64,000 nucleotides of DNA, taken from contig NC_064044.1 of NCBI RefSeq assembly GCF_932526225.1, forward strand, positions 4,118,092 to 4,182,091. Direction: 5' to 3'. The notes beneath the pieces were generated by a model. That model had not been told where the DNA came from. It ran no database searches and was given only the letters and a program-made list of their open reading frames with translations. Shown here in pieces: positions 9,897 through 31,400 of the stretch; within the stretch, counting starts at the first letter, position 1, and each line of letters starts with the position of its first letter. A program made the position numbers and the translations under genes. Origin of the DNA: Nematostella vectensis. Lineage: Eukaryota; Cnidaria; Anthozoa; Actiniaria; Edwardsiidae.

Positions 9897-11200
9897 GGTT
9901 AAAACCTATGGGTAGAATTGGTTGAATCCTGCTTGCTGAAAAAAGCCTGTATTTAACTGTTAACCTTTAGAGGTACATAAACAAAAAGGCTAAAGCTTTT
10001 TAAACCTGATCTTGTTTTATAGTTACGCTTATTTGCTTAGTAATATGATACCCATGAAGCACTACGGGCTACAACACAATTCTCCGGGTGCTACCTTATT
10101 GGAAATAGGTGTATACCTACAAATAGGTAAAAAGTGACCTTTGTCTATTGGCCAATCAGAATAGCATCCAGACTCAGGATGTTTACCGCACACAAATTAA
10201 AGGTTGTACAAAGTCAACTCCTTCTCTCCTCAGCCTCTCCATTTGTCCACTGTTCAAACCCCAAAATAGAAACCCCATCCCTTATCCAATAGCCGTATAA
10301 TAAGAGTTCTAAAGCAATGAAAAAGCGTCAACCGTTATGTATCGCGATGAGAAAAATATATATCTACGTTGCCATCTTTTGAGAGAGTTCATTGAATACC
10401 TTTTTTGGGTGTTGGGGTGGGGGGTGGGGGGAGGGTTAACCACTGAAAGGGGACCTGTGCTTCGGGCAATCTCAGAGGGGGCTCGCTGAATGTTTACATG
10501 TTTACTTTTTACTGCAAAAGGGGGATGCTGAGCGCCATTTTTTACAGTGCCTTTGGAAATTAATGCCATATGATATAAGTTTTGCAACGACGATCTATTT
10601 TTATTATTTTATTTTTTAGGCCGTTCAAGTAGAATAGAGCCGAAGCACCGGTTAAACCAAGCTACAATGTAGCAATGTTTATTAGAATAACGTTACACAA
10701 TGAGATTTCTTAAAATTGTACGTTTTGCAATACAATGGATATCAGAAACTTGTATGCTTCTTGATAAAATAGTTGACTGGAATTGTAATTAGATAATAGA
10801 TGGATTAAGGTTAGCGCAATCCAGCACAAGTTGTCTCAAGTTTTGTAAAGTGGTCAAACACTAACGCGAAGGCAAAATGAAAATAAAAACTAGCCCGAGT
10901 TGATGTAAATGTAAAAGCTTCCCACAGTCTTCCGTGGTTAGGTACTCTTATACTACACGATATTCGTCATCACTTGATCAAAATAGTGCGCAGTCACGTG
11001 GTGCATCAGTCACCGCCATTTTTATAACACAACCTCTATCTCGACTTGGAGGGAGGGGGGTGGTGCCATAAACCAGGGGGGGGGGGGGGGTGATCATCGG
11101 CACAATCATTTTTAACTCTATGAGGGATATCATTTTTGATGGGTTAACACCTTCCCCTTCACTTTTCTAATGGACCGTCCCCCTCATAAATTCAAATTCT
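9897..11200. other. Intergenic, no supported gene
   Basis: AT-rich sequence with scattered G tracts (10420-10435, 11050-11092). The 92-residue minus-strand frame at 10309-10587 covers a G tract and has no family motif. Confidence 0.5.
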
Positions 11201-11417
11201 GCAAATAGCATAGAAACAGGGCGCGAGTCGATTATGCAAATAGCATAGAAACAGGGCGCGGGTCGATTATGCAAATAGCATAGAAACAGGGCGCGAGTCG
11301 ATTATGCAAATAGCATACAAACAGGGCGCGAGTCGATTATGCAAATAGCATACAAACAGGGCGCGAGTCGATTATGCAAATAGCATACAAACAGGGCGCG
11401 AGTCGATTCTGCAAATA
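11201..11417. repeat. 35-bp minisatellite, 6 copies, each with an ATGCAAAT octamer
   Basis: Units start at 11201, 11236, 11271, 11306, 11341 and 11376, with a partial seventh. Each reads gcaaatagcata, then gaaacaggg or caaacaggg, then cgcgagtcgattat. Unit junctions create atgcaaat, the POU-factor octamer. Copies are almost identical. Confidence 0.95.
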
Positions 11418-11449
11418 AAACTGGCATAATATGCTAGTAGCATAGTGGT

Positions 11450-11545
11450 ATGCTCGCTTTTAATCAAAATTATGCTCAAATTATGCTCGCTTTTAATCAA
11501 AATTATGCTCAAATTATGCTCGCTTTTAAAAGTTAAGCTCATTTT
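11450..11545. repeat. 33-bp tandem repeat, about 2.7 copies
   Basis: Repeats of tatgctcgcttttaatcaaa plus attatgctcaaat follow the octamer array. Confidence 0.8.
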
Positions 11546-11619
11546 TTTCCAACATGCTCGACAAAAAATGGGAAAATATAAGCGCCTGCACCCGCGAACG
11601 GGTATAACACAGTTTGTAT

Positions 11620-12016
11620 TTAACTGTTCTCCGCCCTTTTACGGCGAGCTTCCCTTTGTTTTAAATATGTTTCATATCTTCTTTTGTCGTATGACGTGCA
11701 GATGTTATTTGTGATCGCCCTCCATTCCTTTCTATTATGTACATGATAGTTCCACACTTCAAGGACGCATCCAATTTTGAGGTCTTTTTTCAAAGTGTCC
11801 TTGAATCTTAGTTTAGGACGACCAACTGGGCGAGACCCGTGTTCTAGCTCCGAAAATAACAGCTGCTTAGGCACTCTGTCATCGTCCATTCGGCAGAGGT
11901 GACCAAGCCAGCGGAGACGATTTCTAGCTAATTTTGTTTCAATATCATCTACGTTTGCGCGACGGAGGACGTCTTCATTGCTTATATAGTCTTCCCACTT
12001 GATCTTGAGGATCTCT
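11620..12016 (-). pseudogene. Reverse-transcriptase C-terminal remnant of a second LINE
   Basis: On the minus strand the frame reads I-L-K-I-K-W-E-D-Y-I, then R-L-R-W-L-G-H-L-C-R-M-D-D-D-R, P-K-Q-L-L-F, and R-P-V-G-R-P-K-L-R-F-K-D. This is the well-known C-terminal region of RTE-like and similar endonuclease/reverse-transcriptase proteins. Nothing upstream of the polymerase tail remains, so it is a 5'-truncated copy. Confidence 0.8.
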
Positions 12017-13095
12017 ATATTAATATGGACTTATTATAGGCGATATTACAGCAACCCAGTGAAATACAAAGCTTTATAATGCGAAACTATATTAAATACA
12101 AAACTTTAATGTAACGCATAAACAGAGTTTCAATAAAACCGAAGCATCACACTTGCTTTGTAAGTAAGTGCATTATCGTGCTTATCACGGCTGCACTTTC
12201 TTGACGGCCGAGAGGACCAATTAGGTTGATCGGAATGCATCTAACGACTCAACTTTTCTTTCCTCGCTATCAGCAACAACACATAGCGAAGTTTCCCGAG
12301 AGCAAGAGTTGGACTGGAAACAAGTTTTTCCTAGACTTCCTGTTTTCCCGCATTTCCCACCCATGCCTTCGTACTCAGCCCTCCCCCACCCTCCTCCCCT
12401 CCTAAAAAAATAATTGTTATAAGAAAAATAAGAACAAAAACAGCAATGAAATACAGAAGGGAGATCACTTTTTTTATTTAAATGATACATTATAAGGGAT
12501 GCATGAGGTTGGTTTTAACATTCTCGGTTTGCAAAATGCGAATTATTTTGAACATTGTCTTTTTCCGAAAAGTCTAAAAATTATGCTAGTTGTGAGCGAT
12601 TATGCTAGCCCGAGTGTCAGGCCCTTTTATCTTTCCCTATGAAGTATATACCGGGAAGCGAAGTAGTTTTATTTTTCCTCTCCGACTTTTGAAAAATAAA
12701 ATCGCCTTATACTCGGGCTACGATTATGCCAGAAAGTATGCTAGCATAATCGGCTTGTCCCTATTTTTACTAATAGTTGAACGCGCAGAGAATTGGCTCG
12801 CCCCATTTTTTCGCTTGGTCGAATTGAATTGACTGGCTCCGTTGTTCCCAGAGCTCTTCGGTCACACACGACAGCGGAGGAAATCTGGAAATGATACGGT
12901 TGATTAATAGCGATACCCTTTTAAACGGCCAGAACTCGTAAAAATAGTAGAAATACGTTTATTCTTTCGAAAATTCAATGTTTTGTAAAATCAAGTAAGG
13001 ATAAGATGATTTGAGAGATCAGTTCAATCAATCATTACTGGGTTTCCTGTGTTTGATTGAAGGCCAGGCCAACAAATCACTATAGAAGAGAGAAT
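12017..13095. other. Intergenic region upstream of the SELENOO homologue
   Basis: No supported gene. The frames at 12221-12490 (minus) and 12602-12832 (plus) have no family signal. The promoter of the next gene should lie in the last few hundred bases; I see no clear TATA box. Confidence 0.5.
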
Positions 13096-21648
<8,553 letters not shown>

Positions 21649-22740
21649 CTGGCGCGATGTTTCCATGACAACAGGACAGTTTTATCAAGACTAAAAACGG
21701 ACGGAATACGACCTGAAACTCTATTTGAAATTGATAAGAATATTATTGTAAAAATAGCAGAAAATGCTTTGCTTTGTATGACATTATTTTGTTGCATTTC
21801 TATTTATTTTAGGTTTTGTGTTTATACTTTTCATGGTATCAAAACGGCTTTTTGTTTATTTTTTTGTCGTAGACCGTGTCGGTCTGGGTTGTGGAGCAAC
21901 CTGCTCCATCCAACAATGGCAATAATAAATACGAGATTCTCGCAAATCACAAACCCTCTCTTTCTGAACCACCGATAGCTCTAGACAATACCTATTTTCC
22001 CTTGGATTGTGAATAATGCATAAGGTTGTTTCGGAACTTAAAGTGACTTTGATAACATGCTGATACAAAGAATTGAGACTGAGTGAAATTATGGTGGGCC
22101 ATTCCTTTTGGAGAAATATATAAAAAGGTAGGCAATAATTAGGTTTTTTTAAAGCAGTTTGGTCCTCAATTATTATATAAATTGGTGAATTTCTTTAATC
22201 GAAGGAAAAATAGGAAAGGTTTTAAAACTTTGGAATGAATTTTATTCAAGGATTTCTTTTTGTTTTTAATAGCTTCGAGGTTTTCTATCATGTTTGCTTG
22301 TAGTCTTAATATAACTTTCTTTATTACCTCTTTTCGACGTAAACGCTTCTTATTATATTTTTCTGTCACTTATTTCGAATAATTTAAAAAAAATATTATT
22401 TTAATTTTTATCCAATTTTTATCTTAAAGCAGACAGCTCTTCTTTCACAGAACACTTTTATTTTATCCCATAGTCAATTCAGTGTTCAAAGTGTTATCTT
22501 CTACCGATAGCGGGTAACCTAGGATAATAGGAGTCTTCTTTGAAGAATACTCGATATTTCTCAATGTGTTTTTATGTGCGCGACACAAGTTTACTTGGTG
22601 TCTGCGTGGACAGCTACGATTAATCGGTGACCTTAATTTCGGAGCTTTTCCGCTTAAAAAAATCTGCAAATAGTGTTATTAGTTAACTTGTTGGCTTTAT
22701 ATATAAATAAAGCAACAAGATGTTTTTATTCGTTTTTCAG
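21649..22740. other. 3' flank of SelO and upstream region of the first glutamate receptor
   Basis: No supported gene. Minus-strand frames at 21567-21797 and 22166-22369 lack family motifs. The stretch ends with the acceptor TTCGTTTTTCAG (22740), so a non-coding first exon of the receptor probably lies within or before it. Confidence 0.5.
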
Positions 22741-22745
22741 CAATC

Positions 22746-25396
22746 ATGGTCAAGTCGAAGTCTCTCGCAATTTTATTTTATCATATTTGTGCGCATGGCT
22801 GGCTGAGTTATGCCGCTGTACCACCCACGGCCTATATTGGTAGGTACGGTGTTATTCAGGTAAAAGGGATGGGATTAAATCGAGTGGGAGCGAAGATTTA
22901 ATAACCAGTCCTTTGCCACCCCAAAAAGATCATCGAAAGAATCGTACCTTGAGTCTCATTAAAATTGAAAATTTTGTAATGACTTCTGGACGATTTTGGT
23001 GCTCCCAGCGAAGGTCTGAAAATGTCTCTTATAACAAAACACATGTTTCTTTTCAGCGTTTTTCTCGGAAGAGAAGGACCAGCAATCACGTGCTGCCGTA
23101 CAATCCGCTATCAATCAAGTGAACTCGGACACAGGCCTTCTCGCCTCAACAACGCTCAGACTTGTAGAAGGAACCGAGAACACGACATCTCTAGCCTATG
23201 GTGAGTTGTCATCACAGCTTACATCAACAACAATGATATGTACCTGCTAACAAACATCATCATCACAACAAATCGTCACAATTATCACTATCATTACATT
23301 GACATCGTCGTCATCTTCAACACCCCATCTACATCATCTTCGCTACATCACCACTACTACCTCCATTTTCATCCCTACTACTTCAGTTTTTTGGAGGGGG
23401 AGGGGGCGCCTTATCAAAAATAACAGTAAGAAACACTACTTGGCTGAAATTTTGAGCATTGAACGTAATTTTTGATGGTAGGAGATTATACGATCTTTCA
23501 AAATTATTTTACTTGCGGGGAGGGGGGGTGGGGGGGGAATTACAATGCCTCTCAAAATAGTTGGGCCAAGGGCGGTAGACTCACATTGTCTCTGCCCCTG
23601 CTACGCCGTAACTTGCCAAAGGCGTCAACCCAGTCATGACTGTTTTTTGCCTTGCAGCTGCTAACCTCACCTCGCATGGGGCCCTGGCCATACTGACCGA
23701 CTCACAGCCCTCTCCTTCTCTTGACTTGCTGAGTGCAATGCTTGCTGTTCCCATGGTAACCACCCAGCCAATCGCAGCAAACTCTACTCTCAGCAAGCGA
23801 GGCATCTCATTGGCTCCAAGTCGTGATGACGTTTTGAAGGCGATCGCTGATATTGTCAAGCACTACAAGTGGTCAAGTCTGCTTGTGCTCAGCGATGGTA
23901 GGTCATGGTGGGCTATGCTCGGTTTACCATAAGCGAAAGGAAATGTTGGCGAGTTGCTTCACACCATCCCGAACTATTTAGCGAGAGATCGGTGCTGTTT
24001 GCACGCGGCTTTACGTCCTCTTTTTAGCTTTCCATTTCTTTCTGTCTTCGCTGTTTAAAGAGCCCTTGTCACTTGTTATTGTTTTCATCCTATATTTTAG
24101 AAGACGAAATATTAAGATGTAAAACCAGTTTTATATGTCATTTATCAATTTCAATCTTAAATATCGCAATCGCTCTCCCAAATCAGCCGATGGAAATGGA
24201 TGCTTTTTCTCACTTGGTATTTTGCTGGGATGACAAAATGGCGGCTGACGACAGAGACGCATTAAGTTCCCTATTTCTCTTCCCAGTGCGCTGGTCCGAG
24301 CAAGCCCGCCGACTGCACTCCCTCCTCCCCTCTGATATCGAGAAAGCAGATGTGAACATTGTGCTGGACTATCCCGGGAAACTGTACGAGGAAACCAAGT
24401 CCGTACTCAATAAACTAAACAACAAGCTGGTGGAGGCGATCATCTTGCTTTGTGACGCGAAATATGTCTCTGTCGTCATGGACGGGGTAAGTGCTGGTCT
24501 ACCTTGAAGCGGAAATCAATGGCTGTCGTTTTTCTAAATGGTTTTAAAGAGCCTGGGGCGAGCGCGTGGGAGACCTGTGATATTCTAAAACGCTAGGGAC
24601 TATGCTCCATTTCTAAGATTGCTGCCAGCAAAATCGTAGTAAACACGAATTCCTGCAAGTTTACGTGGGAATTATCGACTTACAAAGCTCTAGACCAAAA
24701 AAAGCGAAAAAAAGATCGAAGCGGACTCCCAAATATGGTACATAGTTCTTAATAAGGAAATGGCCGAGCGAGCTAAAAAAAAGAACGACAGTTTTTAAAA
24801 CTTAACAATCTCTGATGATTTTTAACTGAAAACGCGAAAAATATTTCTAAATTGTAAAAGTATTGCGTTATTTTTTTCAGTTTCTTCGAGGATGTTAAAT
24901 AGCGCGGATTTTGTCTCTTGTCAGTTTAGGTTTCTGTCGGCCCGACGGGAAATCACAGGTAGCCGAGGCTCATTCCTTTTGACGATTTACTAGAGAATAT
25001 ATGGTGACTTTTGGGCGTATGATTTTTGTCTTTAAGATTTAAAAATCTTAATAAATACTTCTTTAAATACTGACAGTGTTTGTTTGGTGTCCTTAATGTT
25101 CTTCCGACTGGGTTCCAGCTATTTTCGTTGGGTTTAACTAGCCTTTCACCAGCCATACATGGCTGGTGGGGAAATATCTACCTGTGGGGAAATATCTATT
25201 ATTAAGGAAAATAAACACAGAAATGTCGCGCAATATATTCTGATTCTGATTTCTGATTCAATCCCCTGATGAGTGGGCAACCACGAAACAGACCTGTAGG
25301 AAAACCTATGTAGTTTGTATTTTTCTCAAACCAACACTATACACCGCTCTACTTTCGAGTATTGAGCACTTTCTATGAAAGCCTTCAACCATCATT

Positions 25397-25466
<70 letters not shown>

Positions 25467-28400
25467 GTCCCTGACTGATAACGCATTTTCTTTTACAGGT
25501 TCATTCTCCGTCATCTAGAGTGGTAGAGCGGTCACATAATTGGATATTAGCGGACATGGTAAGGTCAACACACAAGATTTTGGCACGGGAATACTCGTCA
25601 TAAAATGAAATGACCCTAAAAGTTGCCTAAAGAGAGTTGTCCCCTCTTATTTTTCTCAACGCTTTCATGTCACGAGAAATCTGCGTAACGGTCAGTTTAT
25701 CAAGGTAACAGAGACGTGGAGGAGGGGTAGGTGGGGAGGGGGAGGTGGGGGAGGGGTAGGTGGGGAGATGTTGGGCGTCACGGATCTGCACAGCGGACGG
25801 TTTATCAAGGTCAACACAAAAAATTTTTGCACGGGAATGACACCAAAAATTACCTGAAAAGAGTTGTCACATCTTAATTTTAATTTAACGCTTTTCAATC
25901 GTTGAACGCGTGTTTTAGAAAGCTTTTGGAAATCCTTCATCCTAATAAAAGAAAAAAATCCGAAAGATGCCATATGTCCCCCCTCCCCCCACCCTGGGTC
26001 GGCAACAGCATTGATAGTCTTATTTACAGCGCTAGACTGGTTATGATCCGTAGTGATTGAAGATGGCGGAGAATTAATTGATTATTTAATAAGTAGACAG
26101 ACCGACACCTTCATTTCGTTACAGCTTCCCTCTTTCAACATGATCGTCGAGAAAAGCCAGATCGTTGTCGGTCTCACGCCATCTATATCTGCCAATCAGC
26201 ACACAACACGTCTGACGTCAGACTTATCAACCAATGAGACCACGACTAAGGTAATTGCAAGAATCGTGGGAGGGTGGGGGTACCACGTTGTCAGCCAACC
26301 AGCACTCGGCAAGACTTATCAGCAAGGAAAACAATAAAAGTGCAATCTTTACCCCAGTAAACCAAAAGGATAAAAGACCTCGCTCCGAGCTAGACTTGAC
26401 TCAAGTTGCTCTCGGTGCCTACAATGCAAGTAGTGTCCTCAGGCGAAGGCCTCGTTATCTCTACAGCTCTGAGAAACCTATGCGTTTCAAAACGGTGTTC
26501 AGTGTCGTAATGGTAGTGTTGGCCACAGGAAATAAGAAAATATATAGAGACAGGGGTGCATGATTTTGCATACAGGCCCGTAGCCAGGGGGGGGGGGGGT
26601 TCGGACGAACCACCCACCACCCGGCATGAAGGTCCGCTCAGAGCAAAATTATAACGTTTGGCTGGATATACCGTGCACATCAATATGTCCTTAAAATTAC
26701 TATAAATATCTTTTTTATAATAATTATCTTTATTATTATCGCTATATGTTGAAAAAGCACCCTATTAATAAAATTTCAAACAGAAGATTGAATTTATTTG
26801 AAGTATTGATTGCCTAATGTTGAAAGGTGAGGAGAGGGGTATACCGGAAATTTGGTCCACTGAAATGAAAAAACGAACAACCCCGCTCAAAATCCTCAAA
26901 ATCACGAAATTATTACCTTTACCTACGGTACTTTAGTGAAACTGACTTTTTCCCTCGAAATTTTCCTGTTCTTAGAATTCCTCGTACTTCTTGTACGACT
27001 CCGTGCTGACGTTTGCGCATGCCTTGGATGACGTCATCAAGAGCGGGCGATGGGTCTCGTATAGCCCTGTACACAACGTGGAGAAATCCAAGAATGCCAT
27101 AACCGTACTGGACACCATGAAAAAGGTCAGCGGTCTTTTTAAGGAAATTTGCTGCAAACTTCCTCTGTCTTTGCCAGCCGCCATTTTGCAAAATACCAAG
27201 TGTCTAAAAGCCATAAGGCTTGTATTAAACTAATTTCAGGCGTTAAGCAGGATAGTGTGCTCTACTCTCTAATATCCAAAAGGGTAGTGCCGATCAATAC
27301 GCCATATGCTCTAAGATCAGGGAGTTGTAGTCGCCACGTTGAAGCGGGTCGCACAGACTGCTTTCCTAAATTTGCTTCCGTTAAATACGCTAAATATGTG
27401 TTGTGAATTATATTGTAGTAATCGCTGACTCTACCGGCAATTCAGTCTATTCATGTACTGCAGTCGGTTGAATTAAACAAACATTATTATTATTATATAT
27501 CCATTTCCATCGGTTGATTTGGGGAAGCTTTTGTGAATTTCCGTTTAGAGTTAGCAAAAGAAGTATAAAACTTTGTTTCTAGATATTTATTTCCAGATTT
27601 TTAACGTAAAAACAGATGATTTTTAAAATAATTGCTTAAATTCCTTTCTAGATAAAGGTGGTGGGAACTACAGGTCAAATTCATTTTTCTTCCGAGGGAG
27701 AGAGGGGTGGAGAGATGCTGGACGTCATGAATCTGCGTAGCAGTCGTTTTATCAAGGTAAGAAAGAGATGGGGGGAAGGGTTTGGGAGAATCTGGTCGTC
27801 ATGAATCTGTGTAGCGGTCGGTTTATCAAGGTAAGAGAAAAATGGGGAGGAGCGAGGTGGAAAGATTCTTAACGTCATGAGTCTGCACAGCGGTCTGTTT
27901 ATCAAGGTAAGAGAGAGGTGGGGGGATTAATCTGGTCTTCATGAATTTGCACAGCAGTTCAGGTTTATTAAGGTAAAGGTTACGTTTGCGAAGCCCAAAA
28001 AAGATAATACAAGTTTGCTATATCAGATCTGTCAAAATTTGTGATTTTCCATTACCTCAGCAATTTGATTGGTAACTTTTGCAGGTAGGAACTTGGAACT
28101 CAACCCGACTGGTCAGCGGCAGCCTCGAGTCTGATACAAACCAAGATCACGTGGTCATTCCACTACAGTACCTGAACCGGAAGTTAAAAGTCGTCTTGGT
28201 AGAGGTAGGTCTGATCCGCCCTAGTCAAAGTGTAACGTTACGACAGACGGACGGACGGACAGACGGACGGACGGACGGAATATTTTCTTTGATTTGTAAT
28301 CATCTCTGCAGGATCCTCCATTTGTGTTCTCGGAAGTCAAGGATGGAACCCGCCATTACACCGGTTACAGCATCGATCTAATTACCAAGATCGCCGAGCT

Positions 28401-31400
28401 GTTGTCGTTCAAGTTCTATATAGTGGAGTCACCGGATGGAAAATATGGCGGCAGAAACCCCGACGGCAGCTTTAACGGCATCGTCGGTGAACTTCAGAGA
28501 CAGGTAGGGCTAAAAGTATGTAGGTAGCGACAAGTTCGGGTAAGGGACGGGCCATTTGGTATTTGACAAGAGACAGGTAGGGCTAAAAGTAAATGGGTAG
28601 CGACGACTCCGGGTAAGGGATGGGCTATTTGGTATTTGACGGGGGAAGTGGCTAGTTTTTTTCTCGATTTTTTCCCTGACAGTTTCGCTGCTGGATTTTT
28701 TTTCCGAGCGATATGGCGTTGTTTTTTTTTTCTGCCAGTCTTTGTTTGCTAGATTTTTATTTTCAGCTAGATGCTGGGGGGGGGGGGGGGGAGGGGGATC
28801 AGCCACTCTCGCCTTCATGATCATGAATGGTCTGTCCCTAAATTGGTGCTGGTACGACTGGTACGAAATGCCATGAAGGGGATAAGACTACGCGATCTTT
28901 CCTCTGGGTAAAACAAAGCGCAACCCGGTCCACGGGCAGCTTGTCTTCATTACTCAAAGTTATATTACAGTCAATGTCTTAACCATATTTGAATAGGTAG
29001 GGCCGCACTGTAGCTAGCGAAAGTTAGAGAAGAAAAGGGAGGGGAAAAATTGCAGAGGATCCTGAATCCCTGTGCCTAACGGCCAACCATAAAATTGTGT
29101 TCCGGTAGATAATACTAAATAATAGATTGGAGTAGCTAATCACTCTCATTGCAGCTGGGAAGCTGAATCACGAGAGAGCAGTTTCAGACGTGGTCGGGTT
29201 GAAGGCATGGGAAGGCGCCTTAGGCAGCCGCCATACAACTCATGTCTGATGACGGATCAAAGATCAAAATTGTTTTGTTGAGGGAGGGGAACCGGAGAAC
29301 CCGGAGAAAAAAAACCTCGGGGCAAAGGCCAATTAAACACGAGGTTTCGCTTGAAAGGGAAAGCTCCCCCCACCCCCACCCTCCGGGGCTCAAGAACTAT
29401 CAGTTATCAATCAGCCGTCAATGAGTCAACATTCCCTCCTCCCCTACCCAGAGATGTGACATGTCCATGTCCGCTTATCTTACCACTTTACTGATCCACC
29501 ATACGCTAACACTCCTCACTCCTCTACCCAGAGATGTGACATGTCCGCTTATCTTACCACTTTACTGATCCACCATACACTAACACTCCTCACTCCTCTA
29601 CCCAGAGATGTGACATGTCCGCTTATCTTACCACTTTACTGATCCACCATACCCTAACACTCCTCACTCCTCTACCCAGCGATGTGACATGTCCGCTTAT
29701 CTTACCACTTTACTGATCCACCATACGCTAACACTCCTCACTCCTCTACCCAGAGATGTGACATGTCCGCTTATCTTACCACTTTACTGATCCACCATAC
29801 GCTAACACTCCTCACTCCTCTACCCAGCGATGTGACATGTCCGCTTATCTTACCACTTTACTGATCCACCATACGCTAACACTCCTCACTCCTCTACCCA
29901 GCGATGTGACATGTCCGCTTATCTTACCACTTTACTGATCCACCATACGCTAACACTCCTCACTCCTCTACCCAGAGATGTGACATGTCCGCTTATCTTA
30001 CCACTTTACTGATCCACCATACACTAACACTCCTCACTCCTCTACACAGAGATGTGACATGTCCGCTTATCTTACCACTTTACTGATCCACCATACACTA
30101 ACACTCCTCACTCCTCTACCCAGAGATGTGACATGTCCGCTTATCTTACCACTTTACTGATCCACCATACGCTAACACTCCTCACTCCTCTACCCAGAGA
30201 TGTGACATGTCCGCTTATCTTACCACTTTACTGATCCACCATACGCTAACACTCCTCACTCCTCTACCCAGCGATGTGACATGTCCACTTATCTTACCAC
30301 TTTACTGATCCATCATACGCTAACACTCCTCACTCCTCTACCCAGCGATGTGACATGTCCGCTTATCTTACCACTTTACTGATCCATCATACGCTAACAC
30401 TCCTCACTCCTCTACCCAGAGATGTGACATGTCCGCTTATCTTACCACTTTACTGATCCACCATACGCTAACACTCCTCACTCCTCTACCCAGAGATGTG
30501 ACATGTCCGCTTATCTTACCACTTTACTGATCCACCATACACTAACACTCCTCACTCCTCTACACAGAGATGTGACATGTCCGCTTATCTTACCACTTTA
30601 CTGATCCACCATACGCTAACACTCCTCACTCCTCTACCCAGAGATGTGACATGTCCACTTATCTTACCACTTTACTGATCCATCATACGCTAACACTCCT
30701 CACTCCTCTACCCAGAGATGTGACATGTCCTCTTATCTTACCACTTTACTGATCCACCATACGCTAACACTCCTCACTCCTCTACCCAGCGATGTGACAT
30801 GTCCACTTATCTTACCACTTTACTGATCCATCATACGCTAACACTCCTCACTCCTCTACCCAGAGATGTGACATGTCCGCTTATCTTACCACTTTACTGA
30901 TCCACCATACGCTAACACTCCTCACTCCTCTACCCAGAGATGTGACATGTCCGCTTACCTTACCACTTTACTGATCCACCATACACTAACACTCCTCACT
31001 CCTCTACCCAGAGATGTGACATGTCTGCTTATCTTACCACTTTACTGATCCACCATACACTAACACTCCTCACTCCTCTACCCAGAGATGCGACATGTCC
31101 GTGTCCCCCCTGACCATCAATTCGGGCCGACTGGAGTACCTCAGCTTTGCCAAGCCGTTCATGCAGTTCTCCATGGACCTGATAACGAGGCAGCCCGAGC
31201 CAAAGGGTGTGGACATCCTCGCTTTCATGATGCCTTACTCTATTCCTGTGTGGCTCATGACGTTTGCCTGCCTCGCATTCATGACCCTCATGTTGACCAT
31301 CATCAACTACTTCAGTCCTTTTGGACACAGGTAGGACACGTGACAGCCGACGCAGCCTCGCTTTCATGATAACCTGGCGTGCTTCCCATAAAGACACTTA

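Noticed and set aside
13057-13095. Earlier start for SelO
   Set aside because: The upstream in-frame codon is TTG, not ATG; ATG 13096 is the first proper start.
31029-31397. 122-residue minus-strand frame over the M1 exon
   Set aside because: Shadow of the receptor exon, which matches the family on the plus strand.
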